In this document: positions 6,283 to 12,291 of the stretch, piece by piece
How the letters are laid out: every line of letters begins with the position of its first letter
How positions within the stretch are numbered: the first letter of the stretch is position 1
Assembly (NCBI GenBank): GCA_020722305.1
Contig: DYLB01000018.1
Location: forward strand, 1 to 18,388
Source of the DNA: Anaerolinea thermophila
GTDB lineage: Bacteria > Chloroflexota > Anaerolineae > Anaerolineales > Villigracilaceae
Length of the DNA stretch: 18,388 nt
Direction of reading: 5' to 3'
The notes under the pieces: model-generated
What the model saw: the letters and a program-made list of their open reading frames with translations, nothing else
What the model was told of the DNA's origin: nothing
The model's database searches: none
Position numbers and translations under genes: made by a program

Positions 6283-8802
6283 CTAGATTTTCACCCGCCG
6301 CAGGCGCAGGCTGTTGCTCACCACCGACACGCTGCTGAACGCCATCGCCAGCGCCGCTAGCATCGGGTTGATGTAGCCCAACGCCGCGGCCGGGATGAGG
6401 ATCACGTTGTAGAAAAAGGCCCAGAACAGGTTCTGCTTGATCGTGCCGAGGGTCTTACGAGAGAGCGCAATCGCCCGCGCCACCCCGCGCAAGTCGCCGC
6501 TGATCAGCGTCACCGGAGCGGCGGCCATAGCCACGTCCGTGCCGGTGCCGATGGCGATGCCCACGTCGGCCTGGGCCAAGGCCGGGGCGTCGTTGATCCC
6601 GTCGCCGACCATGGCAACCACATTTTTGATTTGCGATTTTTGATTGACGATTTCGGATTGCAGGCGCTTGACTTCAGCCGACTTTCCTTCGGGCAACACT
6701 TCAGCCAATACAGTATCCACGCCGACCTGTTTCGCAATCGCCTCGGCGGTCTTCTGGTTGTCGCCGGTGATCATCACCACTTTCAGGCCCATTTTGTGCA
6801 GGTCTTCAATGGCCTGGCGCGACTCATCCTTGATCGTATCGGCCACGGCGATCACGCCGCGCACCTCCCCGTCCACCGCCACCAGCATGGCCGTCTTGGC
6901 CTCGGATTGCAGACGGACGACCTCGCGCTCCAGCCCGTTCAGTTGGTAGGACCGGGATTCCATCATGCGGACATTGCCTACGGCTACCGAGCGTCCCTGG
7001 ACTTCGGCCTGGACTCCGTGCCCGGCCTCGGCCCTGAACCCGGCCGGTTCCGTTAAAGCCAGCCCGCGCCTGGTCGCCTCGGCCCAGATCGCCTCCCCCA
7101 GCGGATGCTCGGAGCCGCGTTCGACCGACGCCGCCAGGGTCAACAGTTCTTCACTGGTCACTGATGACTGGTTACGGATAACGATGTCTGTCACCGCCGG
7201 TTGCCCTTTCGTGATCGTGCCGGTCTTGTCCAGCACCACCACCGAGACGCGCCCGGCGCGTTCCAGCGCTTCCGAGTTGCGGAACAGGATGCCCGCCTCG
7301 GCCCCCTTACCTGTGCCGACCATCACCGCGGTCGGCGTGGCCAATCCCATGGCGCAGGGGCAGGCGATCACCAGCACCGCCACGAAATTGATCAGCGCCC
7401 GCGTGAACGGGTCGTAAAAGTACATGTCGCTGGTTTGCACGCCCGGCGGGACGAGGAAATACCAGACCAGGAAGGTCGCAATCGCAATCACGATCACAAT
7501 CGGGACGAAAACTGCCGAGACCTGGTCGGCCAGTTTCTGGATCGGGGCTTTGCTGCCCTGGGCTTCTTCCACCAGGCGGATGATCTGGGCCAGGGCGGTT
7601 TCCTTGCCCACTTTTGTGGCCTCGAACTTGAGCAGGCCAAGCTTGTTGAGCGTCGCGCCCGTCACCGGGTCACCGGGGGCTTTTTCCACCGGCAGCGACT
7701 CACCCGTCAGCATCGATTCGTCTACGGCGGAATTGCCCTCGACCACCACCCCGTCCACCGGGATTTTTTCGCCGGGGCGCACGATGACGATGTCGCCGAC
7801 GATCACCTCGTCCACGGGTACTTCCATTTCGGTTCCCGCGCCTGCCCCGAGCTCGGTCGAGGGGCGGATAATGTGGGCGGTTTTGGCCCGCAGTCCCATC
7901 AGTTTCTTGATTGCTTCGCTGGTACGGCCTTTGGCCCGGGCTTCCAGGAATTTGCCGAGGCGGATGAGGGTGATGATCACCGCGGCGGTCTCGAAATACT
8001 GGTGGCCGTTGATGATCCACAGCGTGACCGGGATCGAGTAGAAGTAGGCCACCGAGGAGCCGAGGGCGATCAGCACGTCCATGTTGGCCGAGCGGTTGCG
8101 CAAGGCTTTGTAGGCTCCCACGTAATACTGCCAGCCGACGTAGAATTGCACCGGCGTCGCCAGCGCCCACAGGATGTAATTGAACCACCAGCGGGTGCGT
8201 AACATGTCCATCCCATGCAGGTCGGGGTAATAGAACAGGTCGGGCAGCAAGCGGAAGCCGGAGGCCATCGAGAGCAGGAACAGCGGCACGGTGAAGATCA
8301 CGCCGATGATGAGCAGGCGGCGCTGTTCGTTGATCTCGCGCTCGCGGGCCTGGGCTTCGGCGTCTTCGGCTGCGCCGCCGAGTTCGAGAGCCTCGAAACC
8401 GGCAGCCGCCACCGCCCGGCGGATCTCCGCCGGGGAGACGACGGTCGGCACGTATTTGACGCGAGCCTTTTCGGTGGTGAAATTGACTTGGGCTTCCACC
8501 ACCCCGTCCAGGCTGGACAAAACTTTTTCCAGGCGGCGGGCGTCGTTATCGTCCGAAAGGCGTTTGATCGCCAGGTCGGTCTCGCCGGTGGCGATGCCGT
8601 AGCCGGCGCGTTCGACGCGTCCGATCAGGTCCGGCAGGGCCACCAGGGACGGATCGAATTCCACAGTGGCGCGCTCGGATGACAGGTTGACGACTGCGCC
8701 GCCAACGCCGTCAAGTTTTTTCAGGCTGCGCTCGACCGTGGCGACACAGTTGGCGCAGGTCATTCCGGTAACAGGGAGGGTAAGTTGTTTGGTTTCGCTC
8801 AT
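6283..8802 (-). CDS. copA: Cu(I)-exporting P1B-type ATPase CopA
   Basis: An 839-residue copper pump. Residues ~5-70 form a metal-binding HMA domain with GMTCANC (Cys16, Cys19). A second HMA-like fold (~75-140) has lost both cysteines. Eight membrane segments carry CPC at 481-483, the Cu(I) site, and YN plus MAFSSVSVVSNS in the last two helices. TGES (366-369), the phosphorylation site DKTGT (525-529), the HP motif (566-567) and GDGIND (733-738) are intact, so the pump should work. Subfamily P1B-1 exports Cu(I) from the cytoplasm. The ATG at 8802 was chosen over a TTG at 8826 because it gives the usual N-terminus; neither has a clear ribosome site. It follows copZ after 72 bases. Two segments, residues ~314-324 and ~717-727, look like in-frame insertions of dispersed repeats. 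Confidence 0.95.
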   Translation of the reverse strand: MSETKQLTLPVTGMTCANCVATVERSLKKLDGVGGAVVNLSSERATVEFDPSLVALPDLIGRVERAGYGIATGETDLAIKRLSDDNDARRLEKVLSSLDGVVEAQVNFTTEKARVKYVPTVVSPAEIRRAVAAAGFEALELGGAAEDAEAQAREREINEQRRLLIIGVIFTVPLFLLSMASGFRLLPDLFYYPDLHGMDMLRTRWWFNYILWALATPVQFYVGWQYYVGAYKALRNRSANMDVLIALGSSVAYFYSIPVTLWIINGHQYFETAAVIITLIRLGKFLEARAKGRTSEAIKKLMGLRAKTAHIIRPSTELGAGAGTEMEVPVDEVIVGDIVIVRPGEKIPVDGVVVEGNSAVDESMLTGESLPVEKAPGDPVTGATLNKLGLLKFEATKVGKETALAQIIRLVEEAQGSKAPIQKLADQVSAVFVPIVIVIAIATFLVWYFLVPPGVQTSDMYFYDPFTRALINFVAVLVIACPCAMGLATPTAVMVGTGKGAEAGILFRNSEALERAGRVSVVVLDKTGTITKGQPAVTDIVIRNQSSVTSEELLTLAASVERGSEHPLGEAIWAEATRRGLALTEPAGFRAEAGHGVQAEVQGRSVAVGNVRMMESRSYQLNGLEREVVRLQSEAKTAMLVAVDGEVRGVIAVADTIKDESRQAIEDLHKMGLKVVMITGDNQKTAEAIAKQVGVDTVLAEVLPEGKSAEVKRLQSEIVNQKSQIKNVVAMVGDGINDAPALAQADVGIAIGTGTDVAMAAAPVTLISGDLRGVARAIALSRKTLGTIKQNLFWAFFYNVILIPAAALGYINPMLAALAMAFSSVSVVSNSLRLRRVKI
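6622..6660. repeat. AT-rich GATTT-type repeat inserted in the copA P-domain
   Basis: The plus strand reads as near-repeats of TTTTTGATT, TTTGCGATT, TTTTGATTGACGATTT, far more AT-rich than the surrounding gene. In the protein it encodes IVNQKSQIKN, just before VVAMVGDGIND, where CopA homologues as I recall them run directly from KRLQ-like into VVAMVGDG. The frame is preserved. Confidence 0.5.
7840..7864. repeat. Palindromic dispersed-repeat-like insert in the copA A-domain
   Basis: CCCCGAGCTCGGTCGAGGGG (7845-7864), preceded by GCCTG, strongly resembles the CCCTGAGCTTGTCGAAGGG element scattered through many environmental bacterial genomes (from memory). In copA it encodes PSTELGAGAG between HIIR and EMEVPV, about nine residues longer than usual. 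Confidence 0.5.
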
Positions 8803-8819
8803 GGGAGAATTTGACGCGC

Positions 8820-8860
8820 TACGCAAAACGGGATGCGCCTCGCGCCGCGCGTATTGCGTA
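8820..8860. repeat. Inverted repeat in the copZ-copA spacer
   Basis: TACGCAAAACG (8820-8830) and CGTATTGCGTA (8850-8860) pair at 10 of 11 positions, with a GC-rich loop that can itself fold. The hairpin lies between the two copper genes and could tune copA expression relative to copZ; it may also be a dispersed repeat. Confidence 0.6.
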
Positions 8861-8874
8861 AGGGAGCCGCGTAT

Positions 8875-9081
8875 TTACGCCGCGACAGGATAATTGATCT
8901 CGGCCATCAAGGCTTTGATCTCGTCTTCGGAAGCCGGGGCGTCGAAGGTGATCTCGACCAGTTTGGTGTCATTGTGGGCCACGACTGACTGAACGCCTTC
9001 CAGCTCGGAGACTTCGTTCTGGATGGTGTGAACGCAGTGCATACAAGAAATGTTGGGAACGGAATAGGTAACGGTGGTCAT
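8875..9081 (-). CDS. copZ: Copper chaperone CopZ-like HMA protein
   Basis: A 68-residue single heavy-metal-associated domain. The binding loop is ISCMHC (Cys12 and Cys15), following a first beta-strand TVTYSVPN, and the rest keeps the ferredoxin-like beta-alpha-beta-beta-alpha-beta pattern ending in INYPVAA. CopZ-type proteins carry Cu(I) in the cytoplasm and hand it to the N-terminal domain of CopA. The ATG at 9081 is preceded by AAGGAG seven bases upstream; an in-frame upstream extension would add a basic AT-rich stretch without a family counterpart. The usual GM before the motif is NI here, a minor departure. It lies between the 49-residue membrane peptide and copA, all on the same strand. 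Confidence 0.9.
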   Translation of the reverse strand: MTTVTYSVPNISCMHCVHTIQNEVSELEGVQSVVAHNDTKLVEITFDAPASEDEIKALMAEINYPVAA

Positions 9082-9126
9082 GGATTTTCTCCTTTTGGTA
9101 TTTGGATTTTGAATTATTTGACTCTG

Positions 9127-9303
9127 CTGCAAAAACCTTTAACGCAAAGTCGCCATGATACAAAGGCGCAAAGAAAACCTGTTTTTGTTTCCAAAAACGC
9201 GCTTTTTCCGCTTGTAAACGGCGATTTGCGCAAATTTAATTGACAAAACTTGGCGGCTTTGCGGCTCGGCGTCTTAGCGTTAAAGATTTCGACCTTTTTG
9301 CAG
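9127..9303. repeat. MITE-like inverted-repeat element in the copper cluster
   Basis: This 177-bp stretch is bounded by CTGCAAAAA (9127-9135) and its inverted copy (TTTTTGCAG, 9295-9303). Inside lie CTTTAACGCAAAGTCGCC (9137-9154) and the inverted copy at 9268-9285, matching at 16 of 18 positions. Further GGCGCAAAG / GCGGCTTTGCG units continue the pattern inward. It contains no gene and holds a perfect ATTTGCGCAAAT palindrome at 9224-9235. A related unit, TTAACGCAAGGTCGCA, ends the window at 18373-18388, so the sequence is dispersed. Confidence 0.7.
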
Positions 9304-9311
9304 TGGAGTCA

Positions 9312-9461
9312 TTATTTGCGATAGAACCAGATCGCGCCTGCGACGAAGAGTACGATTGCCAGCAGGTTGGCAAACCCGGAAATCACTGAACTCAATGGGG
9401 CGCTGACCAGGAAAATGGCAACGAGCATCAGCACCAGTGAATTTTTCTCGTTTTTGGTCAT
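9312..9461 (-). CDS. 49-residue two-helix membrane peptide in the copper cluster
   Basis: A small gene of 49 residues starting MTKNEKNSLVLMLVAIFLVS and ending GAIWFYRK. It begins with a charged cytoplasmic-type head (TKNEKN), then has two hydrophobic stretches (about residues 8-24 and 30-46) and a positive tail, consistent with a hairpin of two membrane helices. The ATG at 9461 has a good ribosome site (GAGGTG, 5 bases before). It lies 53 bases after csoR and upstream of copZ on the same strand, so it is probably part of the copper operon. There are no Cys and only two Met beyond the start region, so metal binding is not evident. No family was recognised; a role in the membrane next to CopA is inferred only from position. 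Confidence 0.65.
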   Translation of the reverse strand: MTKNEKNSLVLMLVAIFLVSAPLSSVISGFANLLAIVLFVAGAIWFYRK

Positions 9462-9473
9462 GGTTTCACCTCA

Positions 9474-9507
9474 ATCCTTGCGAAGGTTCTGAAACCTTCG
9501 CAAGGAT
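9474..9507 (-). terminator. 15-bp perfect hairpin between csoR and the membrane peptide gene
   Basis: ATCCTTGCGAAGGTT (9474-9488) pairs perfectly with 9493-9507 around a four-base loop. On the minus strand it begins 7 bases after the csoR stop and ends directly before the ribosome site of the next gene. With no T-run it may be a partial terminator, an RNA-stability element or a dispersed palindrome. Confidence 0.6.
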
Positions 9508-9514
9508 ATCAATG

Positions 9515-9784
9515 CTACACCTTTGTAGCGGTCTCGAAAACATCGGTGATCTCGTGCAAGACGCGCTCCCGCTCCGCAGGGTCTTCGCCGCGGATGGCGG
9601 TGGTCACGCACGAGTTGAGGTGATCCTCCAGAATGGCCGTGCTGACCTTGTTCAACGCGCCCTGCACCGCCTGTATCTGGCGGATGACATCTATGCAGTA
9701 AGCATCTTCCTCCACCATGCGGATGATGCCGCGCATGTGGCCTTCGATGGTTTTCAGCCGGCGTAAGTTTTGCTCGTTGTGCAT
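9515..9784 (-). CDS. csoR: Copper-sensing repressor CsoR
   Basis: An 89-residue all-helical CsoR/RcnR-family repressor. The Cu(I) ligands Cys30, His55 and Cys59 have the same spacing (25 and 4) as Cys36/His61/Cys65 of the Mycobacterium protein, which assigns it to copper rather than nickel, sulfide or formaldehyde branches. Family landmarks are LRRLKTIEGHMRGIIRMVEE and QIQAVQGALNKV. Apo-CsoR binds DNA and Cu(I) releases it. The ATG at 9784 follows AAAGGAA with normal spacing; the frame continues upstream to 9913, but that stretch contains the promoter and operator, so the longer start is ruled out. It is the first gene of the cluster with copZ and copA and is expected to repress itself. Confidence 0.95.
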   Translation of the reverse strand: MHNEQNLRRLKTIEGHMRGIIRMVEEDAYCIDVIRQIQAVQGALNKVSTAILEDHLNSCVTTAIRGEDPAERERVLHEITDVFETATKV

Positions 9785-9798
9785 CGCAGTTCCTTTCA

Positions 9799-9817
9799 GC
9801 CCCCCCCAGGGGGGTAG
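9799..9817. promoter_or_regulatory. CsoR-type operator
   Basis: On the minus strand TACCCCCCTGGGGGGGGC forms the G/C-tract pseudo-palindrome typical of CsoR operators (TACCC...GGGTA). It lies just after the csoR -10 box and covers the expected start of transcription near 9815, so bound repressor would block RNA polymerase. No second copy was found upstream of copZ or copA, suggesting control of the whole cluster from here. Confidence 0.8.
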
Positions 9818-9821
9818 GGAT

Positions 9822-9850
9822 ATTGTAGGGCAGGCGCTCAAATTTGTCAA
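9822..9850 (-). promoter_or_regulatory. csoR promoter (TTGACA-N17-TACAAT)
   Basis: Read on the minus strand, TTGACA (9850-9845) and TACAAT (9827-9822) are separated by exactly 17 bases, matching the sigma70 consensus at 11 of 12 positions. The operator follows immediately. Confidence 0.85.
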
Positions 9851-9877
9851 GAGAAATCTCGCCAGAATTATCCAAAT

Positions 9878-9919
9878 TTGCGCCGGCGCAAAGACGAATT
9901 TGGGAGCAGGCACTATCCT
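9878..9919 (+). promoter_or_regulatory. NnrR/FNR-type box and -10 element of a leaderless promoter
   Basis: TTGCG-CCGG-CGCAA (9878-9891) is an exact match to the TTGCG-N4-CGCAA form of CRP/FNR-superfamily sites, inside a 16-bp perfect palindrome (9877-9892). Its centre is 41.5 bases before 9926, the A of the next ATG. A TATCCT hexamer sits at 9914-9919, which is -12 to -7 for a start at 9926. This is the geometry of a class II activated promoter. No -35 box is evident, as expected for activator dependence. Confidence 0.65.
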
Positions 9920-9925
9920 ATAGCT

Positions 9926-10144
9926 ATGATGGTCGTCCTACAACTCGACCCGCAGAGTAAAGTTTCCGAAACCCTGCGCGTTCATCCGCAAACCGCCAGG
10001 GTCTTCGTCGAGCTGCGAACCGACTGCGTCGGCTGCATCGCCGCCCGGTTCTGTTCGTTGCGGGACGTGGCCCTGACCTACAACCTCGACCTGGAGGAGT
10101 TGCTGTCTGAGCTGCAAACGGCCATTCGATCCCCCATCTCTTAG
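9926..10144 (+). CDS. DUF1858-like small redox-disulfide domain protein
   Basis: A 72-residue protein resembling DUF1858, also called the hybrid-cluster-protein-associated redox disulfide domain, and more distantly the ScdA/RIC N-terminal domain. Landmarks are VHPQTARVFVELRTDCVGC, with a CxxC at Cys34/Cys37, a SLRDVA segment and the closing YNLDLEELLSEL helix. An extra cysteine (Cys43) lies where homologues usually do not have one. Members are linked by genome context to iron-sulfur and nitrogen-oxide metabolism, but no reaction is established. The first of two adjacent ATGs (9926) coincides with the predicted transcription start; no ribosome site is present at a useful distance (GGAG is over 20 bases away). 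It lies divergently from csoR and 126 bases before nirS. Confidence 0.75.
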   Translation: MMVVLQLDPQSKVSETLRVHPQTARVFVELRTDCVGCIAARFCSLRDVALTYNLDLEELLSELQTAIRSPIS

Positions 10145-10150
10145 CCGTAA

Positions 10151-10169
10151 GTCACGCTTCAAGCGTGAC
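10151..10169. repeat. Short palindrome after the DUF1858-like gene
   Basis: GTCACGCTT and AAGCGTGAC are inverted copies separated by a single base. It starts 6 bases after the stop codon and has no T-run. It could end or stabilise the short message, or be a member of a dispersed repeat family. Confidence 0.55.
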
Positions 10170-10212
10170 CTACATCTGGAGGTGCATCACGCTAATTTCC
10201 AATGAACCAAGA

Positions 10213-10255
10213 TTTGCGCGCATAAGGCAAATGTTGCGCGGTAATACTATAGATT
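10213..10255 (+). promoter_or_regulatory. Candidate nirS promoter with paired TTGCGCG sites
   Basis: TTGCGCG occurs at 10214-10220 and again at 10234-10240, exactly 20 bases apart (two helical turns). The first is part of an imperfect ATTTGC...GCAAAT inverted repeat (10212-10232). AT-rich TACTAT/TATAGA hexamers at 10245-10253 could be the -10. The half-site TTGCG is shared with the exact box at 9878, but no full TTGCG-N4-CGCAA exists here. Confidence 0.4.
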
Positions 10256-10270
10256 CCGATTGGAGGAGAA

Positions 10271-12286
10271 ATGCGAAAGATCACATTCCTGTTCGTCCTG
10301 GGCTTGCTGGCGCTGGCCCTGTCTGCCTGCGGTGGAGCTGAACCCGCCGCTGGTCCGTACACCACCGAAACCGCCCTGCAAGCTTTCCAAACGGGCGCTT
10401 GCGGCAGTTGCCACATCATCCCCGGCGTGCCGAACGCCACTGGCGTCATCGGCCCGGACCTGACCGAGATCAACACCCTCGCCGCCGAACGCATCGCCAG
10501 CGGCGAATACACCGGCTCCGCCAAAACCGCCGAAGACTACATCCACGAGAGCGTGCTCCAGCCGGATGCTTTTCTGGCCCCGGACTGCAACGGCAGCCCC
10601 TGCCAGGCCGGGTTGATGCCCGCCAATTTCGAAGATCTGCTCGACAAGACCGAGATCAACGCTATCGTCACCTACCTGGCTGGGTTGCCTGAAACCGCTT
10701 CCGGCGCGTCGTCCACCACCGGCGAAGTCCCGCTGGCTGAAACCCCATCCCTCACGGATGAAGAATTTGCCTGGGCCAAGCAGACCTTCTTCGAGCGCTG
10801 CGCCGGCTGTCACGGCACGCTGCGCAAGGGCGCGACCGGCCCGGCCCTCACTCCCGACGTCACCCTCCCCAAAGGCACGCTCGCTCTGGCCTCCATCATC
10901 TTCAACGGCACGACCAAAGGCATGCCCGACTGGGGCAAACAGGGCATTCTGACCCAGGCCGAGACTGAGACGATGGCGAAATTCCTGCAAAACGAACCGC
11001 CTGCCCCGCCCGAACTCTCACTCCAGCAAATGAAAGACTCGTGGGAATTGATCACACCGGTGGCCCAGCGACCCACATCGCCGCAGACCGAGCGCGACTG
11101 GCAGAACTACTTCATCGTCACTCTGCGCGACGCCGGGCAGGTCGCCGTCATTGACGGGGATACCTTCGAGGTCGTCAGCACCGTAGATAGCGGCTACGCC
11201 GTCCATATCACGCGCATGTCGGCTACCGGGCGCTACGCCTACGTCATCGGGCGGGATGGCCGCCTGGCACTGATTGACCTGTGGATGGAGAAACCCGAAG
11301 TCGTGGCCCGTGTCCAGACTTGTTACGACGCCCGCTCGGTCGAAGTCAGCAAATACGACGGCGAAGAAGGCGATTTCAGTGACCAATACGCCATCACCGG
11401 CTGTTACTGGCCGCCGCACTTCGCCATCCTCGACGGGCAGACCTTGGAACCGCTCAAAGTCGTTTCGACCCGCAGTTACACCGAAGACACTGGCGAGTAC
11501 CATCCCGAACCGCGCGTGGCGAGCATCCTGGCCTCGCAATACCACCCCGAGTGGATCGTCAACGTCAAGGAAACCGGCCTGATCTGGATCGTCAATTACA
11601 CCGACCTGCAAAACCTGACTATCAAGCAGATCGAAGCCTCCAAATTCCTGCACGACGGCGGGCTGGACGCCTCCCACCGTTACTTCCTCGTCGCCGCCAA
11701 CCAGTCGAACCAGGTGGCGGTGGTGGATTTGAAGGAGGACAAACTCCAGGCCATCGTGGACGTGGGCCAGGTTCCCCACCCCGGACGCGGCGCCAACTGG
11801 TCCGACCCGGACTTTGGGCCGGTGTGGACCACCCCGCACCTGGGTTCAGCCGAACTGATGTCCATCGGCACTGACCCGGACGGGCATCCTGATTCCGCCT
11901 GGAAAGCCGTCCGCACTACGCCCCTGCCCGGATCCGGCAGCCTGTTCGTCAAGACCCATCCCAACAGTCAATGGATTTGGGTGGACATGACCCTCAATCC
12001 CGACCCGGCCCTGTCGCGTACCATCTGCGTGGTCGCCAAATCCGACCCGACGAAGACCCACAAGTGCTGGGAGATCGGCAACTACGGACGGGCGGTCCAC
12101 TTCGAGTACAACAAGGACGGCACGCAGGTCTGGGTCAGCCTGTGGGGTGACGCCAGCAAACCCGGCGAGACCGGCGAGATCGTCATCTACGACGACGCTA
12201 CGCTCGAGGAAGTCGCCCGCATCCCCGACCTGGTCACCCCGACCGGCAAGTTCAACGTACACAACACGGTGAATGATATTTACTAA
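10271..12286 (+). CDS. nirS: Cytochrome cd1 nitrite reductase with two cytochrome c domains
   Basis: A 671-residue nitrite reductase (NO-forming, NirS type), about 80-110 residues longer than usual. Residues 1-20 are a lipoprotein signal ending LSAC, so it is probably anchored outside the membrane. Two cytochrome c domains follow: CGSCH at 44-48 with likely axial Met116, and CAGCH at 177-181 with likely Met218. Residues ~270-671 form the heme d1 propeller, with GYAVHITRMSATGRY (His312, heme d1 ligand), EYHPEPRVASI and FLHDGGLDASHRY carrying conserved active-site histidines, VPHPGRGANW, and the NirS-type ending TPTGKFNVHNTVNDIY. That ending and the overall match favour NirS over NirN or NirF. 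GGAGG lies 4 bases before the ATG. No heme d1 synthesis genes (nirE, nirJ, nirF) are in the window. The first cytochrome domain may be a fused electron donor. Confidence 0.93.
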   Translation: MRKITFLFVLGLLALALSACGGAEPAAGPYTTETALQAFQTGACGSCHIIPGVPNATGVIGPDLTEINTLAAERIASGEYTGSAKTAEDYIHESVLQPDAFLAPDCNGSPCQAGLMPANFEDLLDKTEINAIVTYLAGLPETASGASSTTGEVPLAETPSLTDEEFAWAKQTFFERCAGCHGTLRKGATGPALTPDVTLPKGTLALASIIFNGTTKGMPDWGKQGILTQAETETMAKFLQNEPPAPPELSLQQMKDSWELITPVAQRPTSPQTERDWQNYFIVTLRDAGQVAVIDGDTFEVVSTVDSGYAVHITRMSATGRYAYVIGRDGRLALIDLWMEKPEVVARVQTCYDARSVEVSKYDGEEGDFSDQYAITGCYWPPHFAILDGQTLEPLKVVSTRSYTEDTGEYHPEPRVASILASQYHPEWIVNVKETGLIWIVNYTDLQNLTIKQIEASKFLHDGGLDASHRYFLVAANQSNQVAVVDLKEDKLQAIVDVGQVPHPGRGANWSDPDFGPVWTTPHLGSAELMSIGTDPDGHPDSAWKAVRTTPLPGSGSLFVKTHPNSQWIWVDMTLNPDPALSRTICVVAKSDPTKTHKCWEIGNYGRAVHFEYNKDGTQVWVSLWGDASKPGETGEIVIYDDATLEEVARIPDLVTPTGKFNVHNTVNDIY

Positions 12287-12291
12287 CCCAC

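Noticed and set aside
9090..9132. An N-terminal extension of CopZ beginning at 9132
   Set aside because: The ATG at 9081 has a well-placed ribosome site and gives the normal family length; the extension is AT-rich filler that overlaps the repeat element.
9224..9235. ATTTGCGCAAAT palindrome as another NnrR/FNR-type site
   Set aside because: It lacks the four-base spacer of TTGCG-N4-CGCAA and lies within the repeat element, far from any start codon.
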